Shown here one piece after another: positions 49,870-59,326 of a stretch of DNA of 64,000 nucleotides. Source of the stretch: an uncultured Acidobacteriota bacterium (GTDB lineage Bacteria > Acidobacteriota > UBA6911 > RPQK01 > JAJDTT01); the NCBI GenBank assembly GCA_951812665.1, contig CATOST010000035.1, forward strand, positions 62,001 to 126,000, given 5' to 3'. Below the pieces are notes generated by a model. That model did not search any database and had not been told where the DNA came from. It saw only the letters and a list, made by a program, of their open reading frames with translations. The position numbers were made by a program, and so were the translations under genes. Each line of letters begins with the position of its first letter. The first letter of the stretch is position 1.

Positions 49870-50937
49870 ATGGCGACTCCCGGAACCCGCCGGAGAGACC
49901 TGCTTCATCCCGAACGCATGGCGGCACTGGCCGCCGCCGCCCTGCCCCGCGTCCCTGCGGACCTCGAGGCCGTCCCGGATAAGCTGATCCGGGCGGGCCG
50001 GCCGGCCATGGCCTGCCGCTTCGAGATCTTGGTGTCGACCCGGCACCGGTCTCGAATCATGACGCTCCACCGGGCCCTGGATCTGATCCAGGAGCTCGAA
50101 GGCCAGATGACCGTCTTTCGAGACGACAGCGAGATTGCCCACCTGAATCGCTACGCCTTCGAGCGACCGATCCCTGCCGAGACCGGCCTCTTCGAGCTGC
50201 TGCGGCTGGGAACGAGAATCTATCGCGAGACCGGCGGAGCCTTCGACCTGACAGCCGGTCCGCTTTGGAAGGTCTGGGGATTCTCCCGGCGCCAGGGGAC
50301 CCTTCCCGATCCGGAGGCGGTCGAGGAGGCTCGAAGCCAAGTCGGATCCCGTTTCCTGGAATTGGACCCGTCCGCCGGAACCGTTCGCTTCCGGCGCCGC
50401 GGTCTGGAATTGAATCTGGGAGCGATCGGAAAGGGGTACGCGCTGGACCGGGCCGGCCGGCTGTTGAAGCAGGAAGGTACGAGCCGCGCCCTGCTCCACG
50501 CCGGCCACAGCAGCATTTTGGCCCTCGGGGAAGGCCCCGGACGAGAATCGCCGCCGGGGTGGAAGGTCAGCATCCGGGATCCATTGGGAAGGACCGGGCC
50601 ACTGGCCACCGTCGAGCTTCGCAATCGAGCCCTTTCCACTTCCGGCGTGGGCGAACAGTTCTTTCGGATCGGAAATAAACACTATGGCCATGTCCTGGAT
50701 CCCCGGACCGGTCATCCGGTGGAGAAGAATCTGGCCGCCACGGCCCTGGCTCCGACGGCGGCGGAGGCGGACGCCCTCTCCACGGCGTTCCTGGTCATGG
50801 ACCTGGAAGATATTTTGTCGTACTGTCGTCGGCGCCGGGGCATAGGGGCCGTAGTGGTCGCCAAAGATCCCCGGGATGGGGCCGTTCAGGTCCATCACTG
50901 GGGCTTGGACGCCGATCATTTGGAGGTCTTCCGGTGA
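49870..50937 (+). CDS. apbE: ApbE-family FAD:protein FMN transferase
   Basis: A 355-residue enzyme that attaches FMN covalently to Thr in target flavoproteins. ApbE blocks are visible: MACRFEILV, LEGQMTVFRDDSEIAHLNR, TGGAFDLTAGPLWKVWGF, LNLGAIGKGYALDRA, LHAGHSSILALG, ALSTSGVGEQFF, YGHVLDPRTGHP, and APTAAEADALSTAFLVM. The N-terminus lacks a clear signal peptide; ATG 49918 is an alternative start. The stop overlaps the GTG of the DoxX gene (GTGA), so the two are translationally coupled. The flavoprotein target is not in the window. Confidence 0.92.
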   Translation: MATPGTRRRDLLHPERMAALAAAALPRVPADLEAVPDKLIRAGRPAMACRFEILVSTRHRSRIMTLHRALDLIQELEGQMTVFRDDSEIAHLNRYAFERPIPAETGLFELLRLGTRIYRETGGAFDLTAGPLWKVWGFSRRQGTLPDPEAVEEARSQVGSRFLELDPSAGTVRFRRRGLELNLGAIGKGYALDRAGRLLKQEGTSRALLHAGHSSILALGEGPGRESPPGWKVSIRDPLGRTGPLATVELRNRALSTSGVGEQFFRIGNKHYGHVLDPRTGHPVEKNLAATALAPTAAEADALSTAFLVMDLEDILSYCRRRRGIGAVVVAKDPRDGAVQVHHWGLDADHLEVFR

Positions 50938-51434
50938 ATCGTTTCAATCAACTCACCCCGATCCACAAATTTCTGCTGCTGGTGCTCCGCTTCTGCCTCG
51001 GGTGGCACCTTTTCTACCAGGGGGTGGGGAAGTTCCTGGCCGTGAATTGGACCTCGCGAGGCTACCTCGAAAACTCAACGGGGCCTTTTTCCGGAATCTT
51101 CCATTGGATCGTCGAGAATCCTTCATTACTGGCCATGGCCGACGTCGGCACCAAGTGGGGACTCGTCATATTGGGGCTGGGGTTGATGCTGGGACTGTTC
51201 ACGCGCCTGTCCGCCTTGGGGGGATTCGCGCTGCTCATGTTGTTCTATCTGGCATCGCCGGCGCTGATGTCGGACGGCTTCGTGGTCCAGTCCGCCGAGG
51301 GGACCGAACTCTACGTCAACAAGACTTTGATCGAGGCCTTGGCCCTATCGCTGATTCTGGCCTTCCCCACCGGTCAGATCGCCGGTCTGGACATACTGGT
51401 CCGTCATTGGAAGACCAACCGATTCAGCAGGTAG
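50934..51434 (+). CDS. DoxX-family membrane protein
   Basis: A 166-residue protein with four hydrophobic helices: FLLLVLRFCLGWHLFYQGVGKF, WGLVILGLGLMLGLFTRLSALGG, FALLMLFYLA, and LIEALALSLILAFPTG, the DoxX/TQO-small-subunit-like layout. It starts at GTG 50934, overlapping the apbE stop. DoxX proteins associate with quinone-linked oxidoreductases in the membrane. Pairing with ApbE suggests a link to a flavin-containing redox enzyme, by inference only. Confidence 0.87.
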   Translation: MNRFNQLTPIHKFLLLVLRFCLGWHLFYQGVGKFLAVNWTSRGYLENSTGPFSGIFHWIVENPSLLAMADVGTKWGLVILGLGLMLGLFTRLSALGGFALLMLFYLASPALMSDGFVVQSAEGTELYVNKTLIEALALSLILAFPTGQIAGLDILVRHWKTNRFSR

Positions 51435-51541
51435 CACCCGGGGAGAACCAGGTCTGCCGCTTGGAGCGATCCGGGACAAACTGCCGACAAGATTGATAAT
51501 ATGGCGACACCCGACCCAACCCGATCTCCATGGAGGTGGGT

Positions 51542-52816
51542 ATGTTGAACGACGAACAGAGAAAACTGGGACGCAGGAATTTCATCAAGGCCGTGGCCAC
51601 GGTTCCACCCACGGGGGCGCTGCTCTGGAAGACCTCCTCCATGTGGCCGGTGAAGGCAGGCATCATCGGCATCGGGGGACAGGGCGGAGTGTTGATGGAG
51701 AATGCCCCGCCCAGCCACATGCGGATCTCGGCGGTCTGCGACATCTTTCCCCCGAACCGGGAAAAAGCCCTCAAGATTGCCCAGGAGCGGTTCGACCCGG
51801 ACGCCGTCGCCTATTCGGATCATCGCGAGCTCCTGAAACGTAGTGACATCGAAGCCGTCCTGATCGCGGCTCCCCTCTGGATGCACGAGCCGCTTGCCAT
51901 CGACGCGCTCAACGCCGGCAAGCACGTCTTCACCGAAAAGGCCATGGCCCACAGCATCGAGGGTTGCCGCCGCATGATCGAAGCTGCCAATTCGGCGGGC
52001 CAGCATCTTCAGGTGGGTCACCAGCGCAACTACAACCCCCTGTACCAGGAGGCGTACCAGCTCATCCGGGAGGGCGTCATCGGAGACGTCTACCACGTCC
52101 GCAGCCTCTGGCACCGGAACAAGAGCTGGAGGCGGCCGGTTCCCGAAACCGACTTCGATCCTTCCCCCTGGGGTTACCCGGACATGGAGCATTTGAGGAA
52201 CTGGAGACTCTACCGGAAATACTCGTACGGGCTCAACGCCGAGTTGGGAAGCCACCATCTGCAGGTCGTCAACTGGTTCACCGGCAAGCTTCCCAAGGCG
52301 GTCTACGGCTCCGGCGGAATCTACGCCTACGACGACGGCCGCGAGGTGGAGGACCACATCTACGTCACCTACGAGTACCCGGGAGGGGTCACTTACACCT
52401 TCTCGTCCATACAGACCAACGCCTTCGACCACTTCTACGAGCAGTTCATGGGCACCGAAGGCACCATCATCCTCACCCGGGAGCGGGAAGCCATGCTCTT
52501 CTCGGAGCATGGGAAGGCAGCGGCGACCGAGCTCAAGACCCAGGCCATGGGAGACGCTCCTCTGCTGGAGGCTTCGGAAAGCCGGGTCCGGGATGCCGCC
52601 GGGTCCCAGGTCACGGGTGGAGGCAAGAGTGCGGCCTCCGCTCTGAGGGGGTATTCGAAGGAACTGGAAGGGTTCTGCAGGACCATCCGCTACGGATCCG
52701 AGAATCTTTGCGACGGGCCATCGGCAATGAACGTGTGCGTGCCCATGATCAAGGCCGGCGAGTCCATCGTCTCCGGACAGAAGGTGGACATCCCCCAAAA
52801 TCTCTATTGGACTTGA
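51542..52816 (+). CDS. Gfo/Idh/MocA-family oxidoreductase with twin-arginine leader
   Basis: A protein of about 424 residues. ATG 51542 has GGAGG six bases upstream; the ATG at 51530 lies before that site. A twin-arginine motif GRRNFIK near the start is followed by the Rossmann motif KAGIIGIGGQGGVL. The usual E-K-P lysine motif reads TEKAMAH, with Ala instead of Pro. LNAELGSHHLQVVNWFTG holds the expected catalytic His. The hydrophobic core of the leader (AVATVPPTGALLW) is weak, so export is uncertain. Substrate unknown. Confidence 0.85.
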   Translation: MLNDEQRKLGRRNFIKAVATVPPTGALLWKTSSMWPVKAGIIGIGGQGGVLMENAPPSHMRISAVCDIFPPNREKALKIAQERFDPDAVAYSDHRELLKRSDIEAVLIAAPLWMHEPLAIDALNAGKHVFTEKAMAHSIEGCRRMIEAANSAGQHLQVGHQRNYNPLYQEAYQLIREGVIGDVYHVRSLWHRNKSWRRPVPETDFDPSPWGYPDMEHLRNWRLYRKYSYGLNAELGSHHLQVVNWFTGKLPKAVYGSGGIYAYDDGREVEDHIYVTYEYPGGVTYTFSSIQTNAFDHFYEQFMGTEGTIILTREREAMLFSEHGKAAATELKTQAMGDAPLLEASESRVRDAAGSQVTGGGKSAASALRGYSKELEGFCRTIRYGSENLCDGPSAMNVCVPMIKAGESIVSGQKVDIPQNLYWT

Positions 52817-52853
52817 TCGATCGGGCGGTAGCTTCGACTCGACCGGTGTGCGG

Positions 52854-54023
52854 TCAACCGGAATTCGGCTGCAACTCGGGAATATCGACCCAGGATCGGC
52901 TCCGCCAGGACTCCCGCGCACACTCGGCCAACTGAACCCCTTTGGCTCCCTCCAGCAGGTTCCAGGGGAACGGCTCGTCGGCAAGAACATGGCGCAGGAA
53001 CAGTTCCCACTGCGCCCGAAACGGTCCGGATTCGGGACGGGAACCAGTGGCCGGCGACCATGATTCCCGCCATGGTGCCGACTGCTCCAGATCCGGATTC
53101 CAGGTCACCCGGGGGGTGGACCGGGCGAGTTGTACCCAACAGTCGTTCAAGCCGCAGACGGCCGATCCCAGAGTTCCGTCGACTTGAAGGGTGAACAGGT
53201 CGTCCCGACGCACTCGAACCGCCCAGGAACTGTTGAAGTGCGCGACGACGCCTCCCTCGAGTAGAAAGGTCGCGTAGGCCGAATCGTCGGCGGTGACCGC
53301 GTACTCCCGGCCTTCTTCGTTCCAACGCCTGCGAACGTGGGTGGCTCCCAGGCAGGAGACGGCACGCACGCCGCCGAAGAGGTTTTCCAGCAGATACCTC
53401 CAGTGGGGAAACATGTCCAGAATGATGCTGCCGCCCGCTTCCTTGCGGTAGTTCCACGACGGCCGCTGCAAGGGGGGCTCCCGTCCGTCGAAGACCCAGT
53501 AGCCGAACTCTCCCCGGACCGAAAGGATCCGGCCCAGACACCCGTCTCGCAACAACCGTCTCAAGTGAACGATCCCGGGCACCCAGAGCTTGTCCTGGAC
53601 CACGCCGTGCTTGAGACCCCTCCCCTGGGCCATCCGGTAGAGCCGATGGGCCTCGGCGCTGGTGGAGGCGGCCGGTTTCTCGCAGTAAACGTGCCGGCCC
53701 GCCTTCAGAGCCCGTTCCATCGCCGCGGCCCGGAGCGGGGTGGTCTGAGCGTCGAAATAGACCTGGTTGGCCGGATCTTCCAAGGCCCGGTCCAACTGAT
53801 CGGTCCAGGCCTCGACGCCGGTCTCTCGGGACAGCCGCTCCAGCTTGACCCGATTCCGCCCCACCAGAACCGGCTCGGGAAGGATGCGGCCGATGCCGGG
53901 GATCTTCAATCCCCCGTCCCGCCGGATACTCAAAATGGACCGGCGCAGATGTTGATTGGTCCCCATGCGGCCGGTGACTCCGTTCATGATGACGCCGATC
54001 CGGAGGGGCGAGGCTGCGGACAT
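52854..54023 (-). CDS. Gfo/Idh/MocA-family oxidoreductase
   Basis: A 389-residue cytoplasmic family member: PLRIGVIMNGVTGRMGTNQHL (an unusual Rossmann loop with NGVTGRMG rather than GxGxxG), the lysine motif CEKPAAS, and GGSIILDMFPHWRYLLENLFGG, where the catalytic His/Asp are expected. ATG 54023. It begins nine bases after the stop of the cupin gene upstream, so the two form an operon. The N-terminal GVTGRMG is reminiscent of dihydrodipicolinate reductase-type dinucleotide sites. Substrate unknown. Confidence 0.83.
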   Translation of the reverse strand: MSAASPLRIGVIMNGVTGRMGTNQHLRRSILSIRRDGGLKIPGIGRILPEPVLVGRNRVKLERLSRETGVEAWTDQLDRALEDPANQVYFDAQTTPLRAAAMERALKAGRHVYCEKPAASTSAEAHRLYRMAQGRGLKHGVVQDKLWVPGIVHLRRLLRDGCLGRILSVRGEFGYWVFDGREPPLQRPSWNYRKEAGGSIILDMFPHWRYLLENLFGGVRAVSCLGATHVRRRWNEEGREYAVTADDSAYATFLLEGGVVAHFNSSWAVRVRRDDLFTLQVDGTLGSAVCGLNDCWVQLARSTPRVTWNPDLEQSAPWRESWSPATGSRPESGPFRAQWELFLRHVLADEPFPWNLLEGAKGVQLAECARESWRSRSWVDIPELQPNSG

Positions 54024-54032
54024 GTTCCAGCG

Positions 54033-54467
54033 TCAAACCTGTTGGGATCGGGCCCCTTCCGGCAAAGCGGGCGCCTCGCGGCCGGCACGGGGAAGGGTGC
54101 CCGTGAGTTCCTGGCGCCAGTGGGCCACGTCCCCGGCGGGACCATAACAGTAGATGAAGGTCAGGGGGTTCTTGCCCAGGTTGGTGAGCTGATGGTAAAC
54201 GCCCGGCGGAATATAGACGATGTCTCCCGAGTTCATGGTTTTTCGCTCCCGGCCCAGGCACATTTCGCCCGTCCCTTCCACGACATAGTAGATCTCCTCC
54301 TGCTCCTGATTGTGCCAGGGGACCTGGCCTCCTTCCGGGTCCAGGACCACGGAACCCATGCAGAAGCTGGCGGTCTGAATGGGCGAAGGGCCGCCCACCA
54401 GGTTCGTCGACTCGCGGCCGGCCGGGAAACGGCGAGAGTTCAACCGGTTGTGACTGGCAACGATCAT
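54033..54467 (-). CDS. Cupin-domain protein
   Basis: A 144-residue single-domain cupin. The first metal motif is VPWHNQEQEEIYYVVEGTGEM (H-x-Q/E spacing), and the second is GDIVYIPPGVYHQLTN with the conserved His. ATG 54467 is preferred (GAGG upstream); the frame is open to 54680 but that part is low-complexity and unrelated. Cupins of this type bind sugars or act as isomerases or dioxygenases. Co-transcription with the oxidoreductase suggests a shared sugar-like substrate. Confidence 0.8.
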   Translation of the reverse strand: MIVASHNRLNSRRFPAGRESTNLVGGPSPIQTASFCMGSVVLDPEGGQVPWHNQEQEEIYYVVEGTGEMCLGRERKTMNSGDIVYIPPGVYHQLTNLGKNPLTFIYCYGPAGDVAHWRQELTGTLPRAGREAPALPEGARSQQV

Positions 54468-54615
54468 CTGCTCCGTCCTCCAGGATGTTCGGCGGCTAAC
54501 GACCCGATCTTCCATGAAACTGAGGAAAGAGAAAAGAGGAAAAGAGAGTGAAGACAGGCGGGTCGTTTCCGCCCAGCGGACTCGGCGCCTGTTTTTCCCA
54601 ATCTCTTTGCTCTTT

Positions 54616-56166
54616 TCATCCGAAGGTCTTTTTCCAGAAACTCCGGTCCAGGGACCGGTACTGGATGGCCTCCGAAACATGGGAGGTCGTCAGTTCCGGC
54701 GAACCTGCCAGGTCGGCGATGGTGCGGGCCATCTTGAGGATGCGATCATAGGCTCGAGCCGAGAATCCCAATCTGGGAAGGGCATCGTCGAACAGCCGCT
54801 TGACCGTGGGACTCAGGGCGCAGAACCGTTGGATCTCCTCGGCGCCCATCTGAGCGTTGCAGAAAATCGTCGTACCCGAGAAACGATCCTGCTGAACCTC
54901 CCGGGCCCGGGCGACCCGCTTGGCGATGGACCGTGAGGGCTCTCCCGAAGGCTGGGCAGCCAAGTCGCGGTACGGAACCTCCGGCACCTCGACCTGCATG
55001 TCCATCCGATCCAGGAAAGGCCCCGAAATCCGGGTCAGATAGCGGTGGATCGCGAGCGGCGAACAGACGCATTCCCGATGAAGACTGTTGGCATAGCCGC
55101 AGGGGCAAGGGTTCATGGCGGCCACCAGCATGAAGCGGGAGGGAAAGGTCAAGCTGCGGATGGCCCGGCTGATGGTGATTTCTCCGGCCTCGCAGGGTTG
55201 ACGAAGCGTTTCCAGCACTCGCCGCTGAAATTCGGGCAGCTCATCCAGAAAGAGGACGCCATTGTGGGCCAGGGAAATCTCGCCGGGTCGAGGCGGGGAT
55301 CCCCCACCCACCAGACCGGCTCCGCTGATGCTGTGGTGGGGAGAGCGAAAGGGTCGCCTCAACAGGATGGAGCGGCTCTTGCCCAGCAGTCCGCAGACGC
55401 TGTGGACCGCGGTCGTCTCCAGGGACTCGGAGAAGCCCATCGAGGGAAGGATGGAGGGGATGCGCCGTGCCAGCATGGTCTTGCCGGCGCCGGGAGGCCC
55501 GATCAGGAGCAGGTTGTGGCCCCCGCCGCAAGCCACCTCCAAAGCCCGTTTGGCCGCCTGTTGCGCCTTGACGTGAGAGAAATCGGGCAATCGGGATTCC
55601 GTTTCCGATGCTCCTGCGCCCGGGTCGATCTTGAGGGGGTCCTGGCGCCGGTCGCCGTTGAGGAGATCCAGAACCTGGGGCAGGCTGGCCGCGCAGTAGA
55701 CGTCGATTTCCCGGACCGCCGCCGCCTCCCGGGCGTTCTCGGCAGGGAGCAGGAGTCGCTTGAACTTCCGCTTGACGGCTCCCAGGGCCACCGGCAGAGC
55801 ACCCCGAACGGGACGCACCCTTCCATCCAGAGACAACTCACCGAGAATCAGCCACTTCCGGAGCTCCCGTTCTTCCAGTTTTCCAGCCAGACCCAGGACC
55901 CCCAATGCGATCGGCAGGTCATAGCAGCTGCCTTCCTTCTTGAAGCCCGCCGGTGCCAGGTTGACGATGATGGTCACTTGGCGGGGAAAGGCGAAGCCGC
56001 AATTGCAGATGGCGGCTCGCACTCTCTCCCCGCTCTCCTTGACCGCCGTGTCGGGCAAGCCGACGACATGGTACCGGGACCGCATGCTCTGGGAGATGTC
56101 GACCTCCACGTCGACGATCTCGGCCTGGATGCCCAACACGGAGGCACTGTGGACTTTCAGCAGCAT
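54616..56166 (-). CDS. comM: YifB/ComM-family Mg-chelatase-like AAA+ ATPase
   Basis: A 516-residue protein: N-terminal Lon-like/ChlI domain (MLLKVHSASVLGIQAEIVDVEVDIS, GLPDTAVKESGERVRAAICNCGF), AAA+ core with Walker A LIGPPGAGKTMLARRIP and FLDELPEFQRRVLETLRQP, and a C-terminal helical region (RAYDRILKMARTIADL). ComM promotes branch migration during natural transformation in Haemophilus and Vibrio; in other phyla the role is less clear. ATG 56166 matches the family start; the frame extends to 56316. No other competence genes are in the window. Confidence 0.92.
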   Translation of the reverse strand: MLLKVHSASVLGIQAEIVDVEVDISQSMRSRYHVVGLPDTAVKESGERVRAAICNCGFAFPRQVTIIVNLAPAGFKKEGSCYDLPIALGVLGLAGKLEERELRKWLILGELSLDGRVRPVRGALPVALGAVKRKFKRLLLPAENAREAAAVREIDVYCAASLPQVLDLLNGDRRQDPLKIDPGAGASETESRLPDFSHVKAQQAAKRALEVACGGGHNLLLIGPPGAGKTMLARRIPSILPSMGFSESLETTAVHSVCGLLGKSRSILLRRPFRSPHHSISGAGLVGGGSPPRPGEISLAHNGVLFLDELPEFQRRVLETLRQPCEAGEITISRAIRSLTFPSRFMLVAAMNPCPCGYANSLHRECVCSPLAIHRYLTRISGPFLDRMDMQVEVPEVPYRDLAAQPSGEPSRSIAKRVARAREVQQDRFSGTTIFCNAQMGAEEIQRFCALSPTVKRLFDDALPRLGFSARAYDRILKMARTIADLAGSPELTTSHVSEAIQYRSLDRSFWKKTFG

Positions 56167-56610
56167 TTCCCGAAGCTCCCGTGAATTCGCAGGGTCGCCG
56201 CCCGGGGCGGCAGCTTCTCTCCTTAACAGCCCGTGGCAAAAGTCATCACGGCATTCGACCGTCCCTGCATCCCGGCGGACGGCGTTGCGATTCGGGCACA
56301 TACTCCCGGTATGCACCCGAATCGCGCCTTGTCCGGCGGGCGCAGGAACGGTCTCGGTGCTCGCGGGACTTTCACCACGGACTGTTAACCGCGCGGCAGG
56401 CCCAATGCCGACCTCTCTTGGCGGACTCCAACAGCTTGTTAACGTCCTGATCAGGCAAAATGCGAAGTCGAAACCGGCTCCGGCCTGGGTCCGGCGCGGG
56501 AACGGGGCCGGAGTCCAGTGGAGTTTGCGGTTCCGGGGTATACTCCTGTTTTTCCAGGATGTCCGGAGCGACGCAGCGAGAAACTCGGGCCGGAGACTGA
56601 GAGGGGATCC

Positions 56611-57657
56611 ATGGCGGAGCGGAATGATCGGCAGGAGGGACGCTTCCTGAGAGCCTGCCGGCTCCAGGAGGTGGATTGCACCCCCGTCTGGGTGATGCGT
56701 CAGGCGGGGCGCTACCTGCCAGAATACCGGCGGTTGAGGGAACGCTACACGCTCCTGGAGATCTGCGGCAACCCGGAGTTGGCGGCTGAGGTGACGCTGC
56801 AGCCGATCCGGCGTTTCGATCTGGATGCGGCCATCATCTTCGCGGATATCCTCCTGCCGTTGAAGGGAATGGGCCTGGATTTCCGGTTCGCCGCGGGAGA
56901 GGGTCCCGTCATCTCCGAGCCGTTACGGAGTCCGGAAGCGGTCCGGGCGCTGCACACCATGGATCCGTGGCAACACCTTTCCCACGTCATGGAAGCACTC
57001 CGCCTGGTGCGGCGGGAGTTGGACCCTGGACGGGCTCTGATCGGATTCTGCGGGGCGCCTTTCACTCTCGCCAGTTACATGATCGAAGGGGGCCGCTCCA
57101 AGAACTTCCAGGAGACCAAGAAGTTCATGTACGCCCATCCGTACGCCTGGAAGGAGTTGATGGGGAAGCTGGTGGAAGTGCAGGCCGCCTATCTGAATGC
57201 GCAGGTCGATTCGGGAGCCCAGGCGGTCCAGCTCTTCGACAGTTGGGCCGGCTGTCTGGGTCCGGCCGATTATCGGGAGTATGTCCTTCCCTTTTCCCGG
57301 GCCCTGTTCCAAGGGCTCACAGATCGGCGAGTCCCCATGATCCATTTCGGAGTCGGAACCGGAGCCCTGCTGGAGGACATGCAACAAGCGGGGGGAACGG
57401 TGTTGGGTGTCGATTGGCGGGTCGACCTGGGGCAGGTCTGGCAACGCCTGGGTTCGGGTCAGGCCATCCAGGGGAATCTGGACCCCCTTGCCCTGATGGC
57501 CCCCAGACCGATCCTGAAGCGGAAGGTCCGGGAGGTGCTGGCCCAGGCCCGGGGCCGCCGGGGGCACATCTTCAACCTGGGCCATGGCGTTTTGCCGCCC
57601 ACCGACCCGGACGCCGTGGCGGCCATGGTGGATTGGGTTCGGGAGGAGTCAAAGTGA
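56611..57657 (+). CDS. hemE: Uroporphyrinogen decarboxylase
   Basis: Heme biosynthesis enzyme removing four carboxyls from uroporphyrinogen III. The 348-residue length from ATG 56611 is standard. Family motifs include PVWVMRQAGRYLPEYR (substrate-binding Arg), FDLDAAIIFADILLPLKGMG, GFCGAPFTLASYMIEG, QLFDSWAGCL, and GHIFNLGHGVLPPTDPDAV near the end. The stop codon overlaps the GTG of the next gene (GTGA), tying two secreted-protein genes to heme synthesis transcriptionally. The upstream in-frame extension to 56518 is not supported. Confidence 0.96.
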   Translation: MAERNDRQEGRFLRACRLQEVDCTPVWVMRQAGRYLPEYRRLRERYTLLEICGNPELAAEVTLQPIRRFDLDAAIIFADILLPLKGMGLDFRFAAGEGPVISEPLRSPEAVRALHTMDPWQHLSHVMEALRLVRRELDPGRALIGFCGAPFTLASYMIEGGRSKNFQETKKFMYAHPYAWKELMGKLVEVQAAYLNAQVDSGAQAVQLFDSWAGCLGPADYREYVLPFSRALFQGLTDRRVPMIHFGVGTGALLEDMQQAGGTVLGVDWRVDLGQVWQRLGSGQAIQGNLDPLALMAPRPILKRKVREVLAQARGRRGHIFNLGHGVLPPTDPDAVAAMVDWVREESK

Positions 57658-58298
57658 CCGTTTTCGGCAGGGATTTCATCAAGAAAGGCATGGACGTCCA
57701 ACCGGGGACCCCGGACGGCATTCCCCGATTTCGATTCGGGTGCATGATTCTGGGTCTGGTCCTTTTCGGCGGCATGGAGCCGGGCGCAGCCAGCCCGGAC
57801 TGCGAATCGATCCTCCCCAGCCTGAAGGTCCCGGCCAAGCTCAAGACCCGGGGCAAGCCGAAACGTGGACGTTGGGAGAACGTGGACAAGGTCATCACCC
57901 GGGTGCGGGAGGCGGTCCAGGACCAGGCCTGTTCGCTGACCCTGGAGCAGTTGTTCCGGGTTCGCCGCCAAGAAATCTTCTTTCCCTTGACCAACAACGT
58001 GCTCAGAACGGTCCCGGAGGAATCCCTGCACGGTGTGTCCGTCTACTCCAACGACGGCGAGCGGCTGGGAGAATTTTCCAACATCGTACCGTATCACCGC
58101 AGCGGAGGACTCTACGCCGTAAAGGGGTACACGCTGCACTATTTCCAATACCAGGATCAGGAGGGCGGCCTCCACTCCAGCGGCACTGATCTACTGTTGG
58201 ACAACTTTCTGCTAGAGTGGAGCGAAATCAAGGATCGCGTCGTGATCTCCACTCCCTCTCCGACCGAAGGGGATTTCCAGCCCGGACAACGGCAATGA
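57654..58298 (+). CDS. Secreted protein of unknown function, coupled to hemE
   Basis: A 214-residue ORF from GTG 57654, overlapping the hemE stop; internal ATGs at 57690 and 57743 are alternatives. FGCMILGLVLFGGMEPGAAS looks like a signal peptide. The mature part has a helical segment (NVDKVITRVREAVQDQACSLTLEQLF) and a beta-rich part (GVSVYSNDGERLGEFSNIVPYHRSGGLYAVKGYTLHYFQYQD). No family was recognised. Its stop overlaps the next ATG (ATGA). A role in envelope assembly or cytochrome biogenesis would fit the context but is not shown. Confidence 0.65.
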   Translation: MTVFGRDFIKKGMDVQPGTPDGIPRFRFGCMILGLVLFGGMEPGAASPDCESILPSLKVPAKLKTRGKPKRGRWENVDKVITRVREAVQDQACSLTLEQLFRVRRQEIFFPLTNNVLRTVPEESLHGVSVYSNDGERLGEFSNIVPYHRSGGLYAVKGYTLHYFQYQDQEGGLHSSGTDLLLDNFLLEWSEIKDRVVISTPSPTEGDFQPGQRQ

Positions 58299-59326
58299 GC
58301 AGACCCGTGCATCGATATTCAGGCAATCAGGCAGGAAGGCTGCTCCTGGTCCTGGTCCTGTTCTGTTCCCAGGGATGGACCTGGACCCGGTTGGGGCAGG
58401 AAGCCGAATCCGGCACCTCCCGGATCGCCTATGGCCGTGGATACGTGGACGGACGCCGGTTGGGAAAAAGCGATCGGGCGGCTCAACATTACTACGACAT
58501 GGCCAACAAGCGAGCCTACCAGCGGTTGGATCCAGGGTTCGATCCGGAGCGAGACGACCCCGACGTTTACCGAAACGCCTATCGCCGCGGTTTCGAAGCC
58601 GGATATGACGATGGGTACTATCCTGACCGGCCGCGCGCCCGTCGGCGTGGCCCGGGCTCAGAACCGGATGGCCCCGAGACCGGATCGCCGGCGGCGGATT
58701 CGGGATCCAAGCTCCGGGTCCCGGCGGGGACCGAGATTCGCATCCGAATGAAGGAACCGCTCACTACCAGAACCCACAAAGTCGGAGATACTTTCTCAGC
58801 TCGCGTGATTCAGAGTATCGATGCAGGGAGGGGAAGGGCCATACCCAAGGGCGCCGAGGTTCGTGGTTCCATCTCCCAATTGGTGCGGGCCGGCCGTATC
58901 CGGGGCCGAGCCCGGATGAACCTGCACTTCAAGGAGTTGCGCTTCAGAGACGGACGCGTGGTCCCCATGGATGCCCAGATGGCTTCGCTGGTGGAGCCGC
59001 GCAAGAGGAGCGTCCCCGATGAAGAAGGCACGCTGGAGCGGTCCGGGGAAAAGGGCCGCGACGCCGGCAAGGTGGGGGCCTCATCCGCCATCGGTGCGCT
59101 GATCGGCCTGATCGGCGGCGGGAAGGAAGGGGTCGCGGTGGGGGCAGCCGCCGGGGCCGCAGTGGGAGCGGCCGGGATTCTGGTGACCCGGGGCAGGGAC
59201 ATCGTGATTCCGGTCGGGACCGAAATAGTCATTCGATTGAGCAAGGATCTCGACATCCCCGCGTCGCGCCGGCCCCCTCCTCGTCTGCGCGAGGAACATT
59301 TCCCCGCCAATGACGACGCCTTATAA
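58295..59326 (+). CDS. Secreted glycine-zipper protein of unknown function
   Basis: A 343-residue protein from ATG 58295, overlapping the previous stop. A signal peptide is followed by an Asp/Tyr/Arg-rich segment (AYRRGFEAGYDDGYYPDRPRARRRG) and a beta-barrel-like domain (LRVPAGTEIRIRMKEPLTTRTHKVGDTFSARVIQSIDAGRGRAIPKGAEVRGSISQL). A glycine-zipper segment comes next (IGALIGLIGGGKEGVAVGAAAGAAVGAAG), followed by a repeat of the barrel signature (VIPVGTEIVIRLSKDL). The zipper suggests membrane insertion or self-association. Similar barrel segments occur in TrbI/VirB10-like and acidobacterial envelope proteins. Function unknown. Confidence 0.75.
   Translation: MSRPVHRYSGNQAGRLLLVLVLFCSQGWTWTRLGQEAESGTSRIAYGRGYVDGRRLGKSDRAAQHYYDMANKRAYQRLDPGFDPERDDPDVYRNAYRRGFEAGYDDGYYPDRPRARRRGPGSEPDGPETGSPAADSGSKLRVPAGTEIRIRMKEPLTTRTHKVGDTFSARVIQSIDAGRGRAIPKGAEVRGSISQLVRAGRIRGRARMNLHFKELRFRDGRVVPMDAQMASLVEPRKRSVPDEEGTLERSGEKGRDAGKVGASSAIGALIGLIGGGKEGVAVGAAAGAAVGAAGILVTRGRDIVIPVGTEIVIRLSKDLDIPASRRPPPRLREEHFPANDDAL

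Noticed and set aside
51404..52990. A 528-codon minus-strand frame opposite the oxidoreductase at 51542
   Set aside because: Third-position G/C bias makes the opposite strand open; no similarity, and the plus-strand gene has a ribosome site and family motifs.
56967..58298. A single long frame joining hemE antiphase sequence to the secreted protein
   Set aside because: The first 230 codons are a shadow of hemE; the real gene begins at the GTG overlapping the hemE stop.
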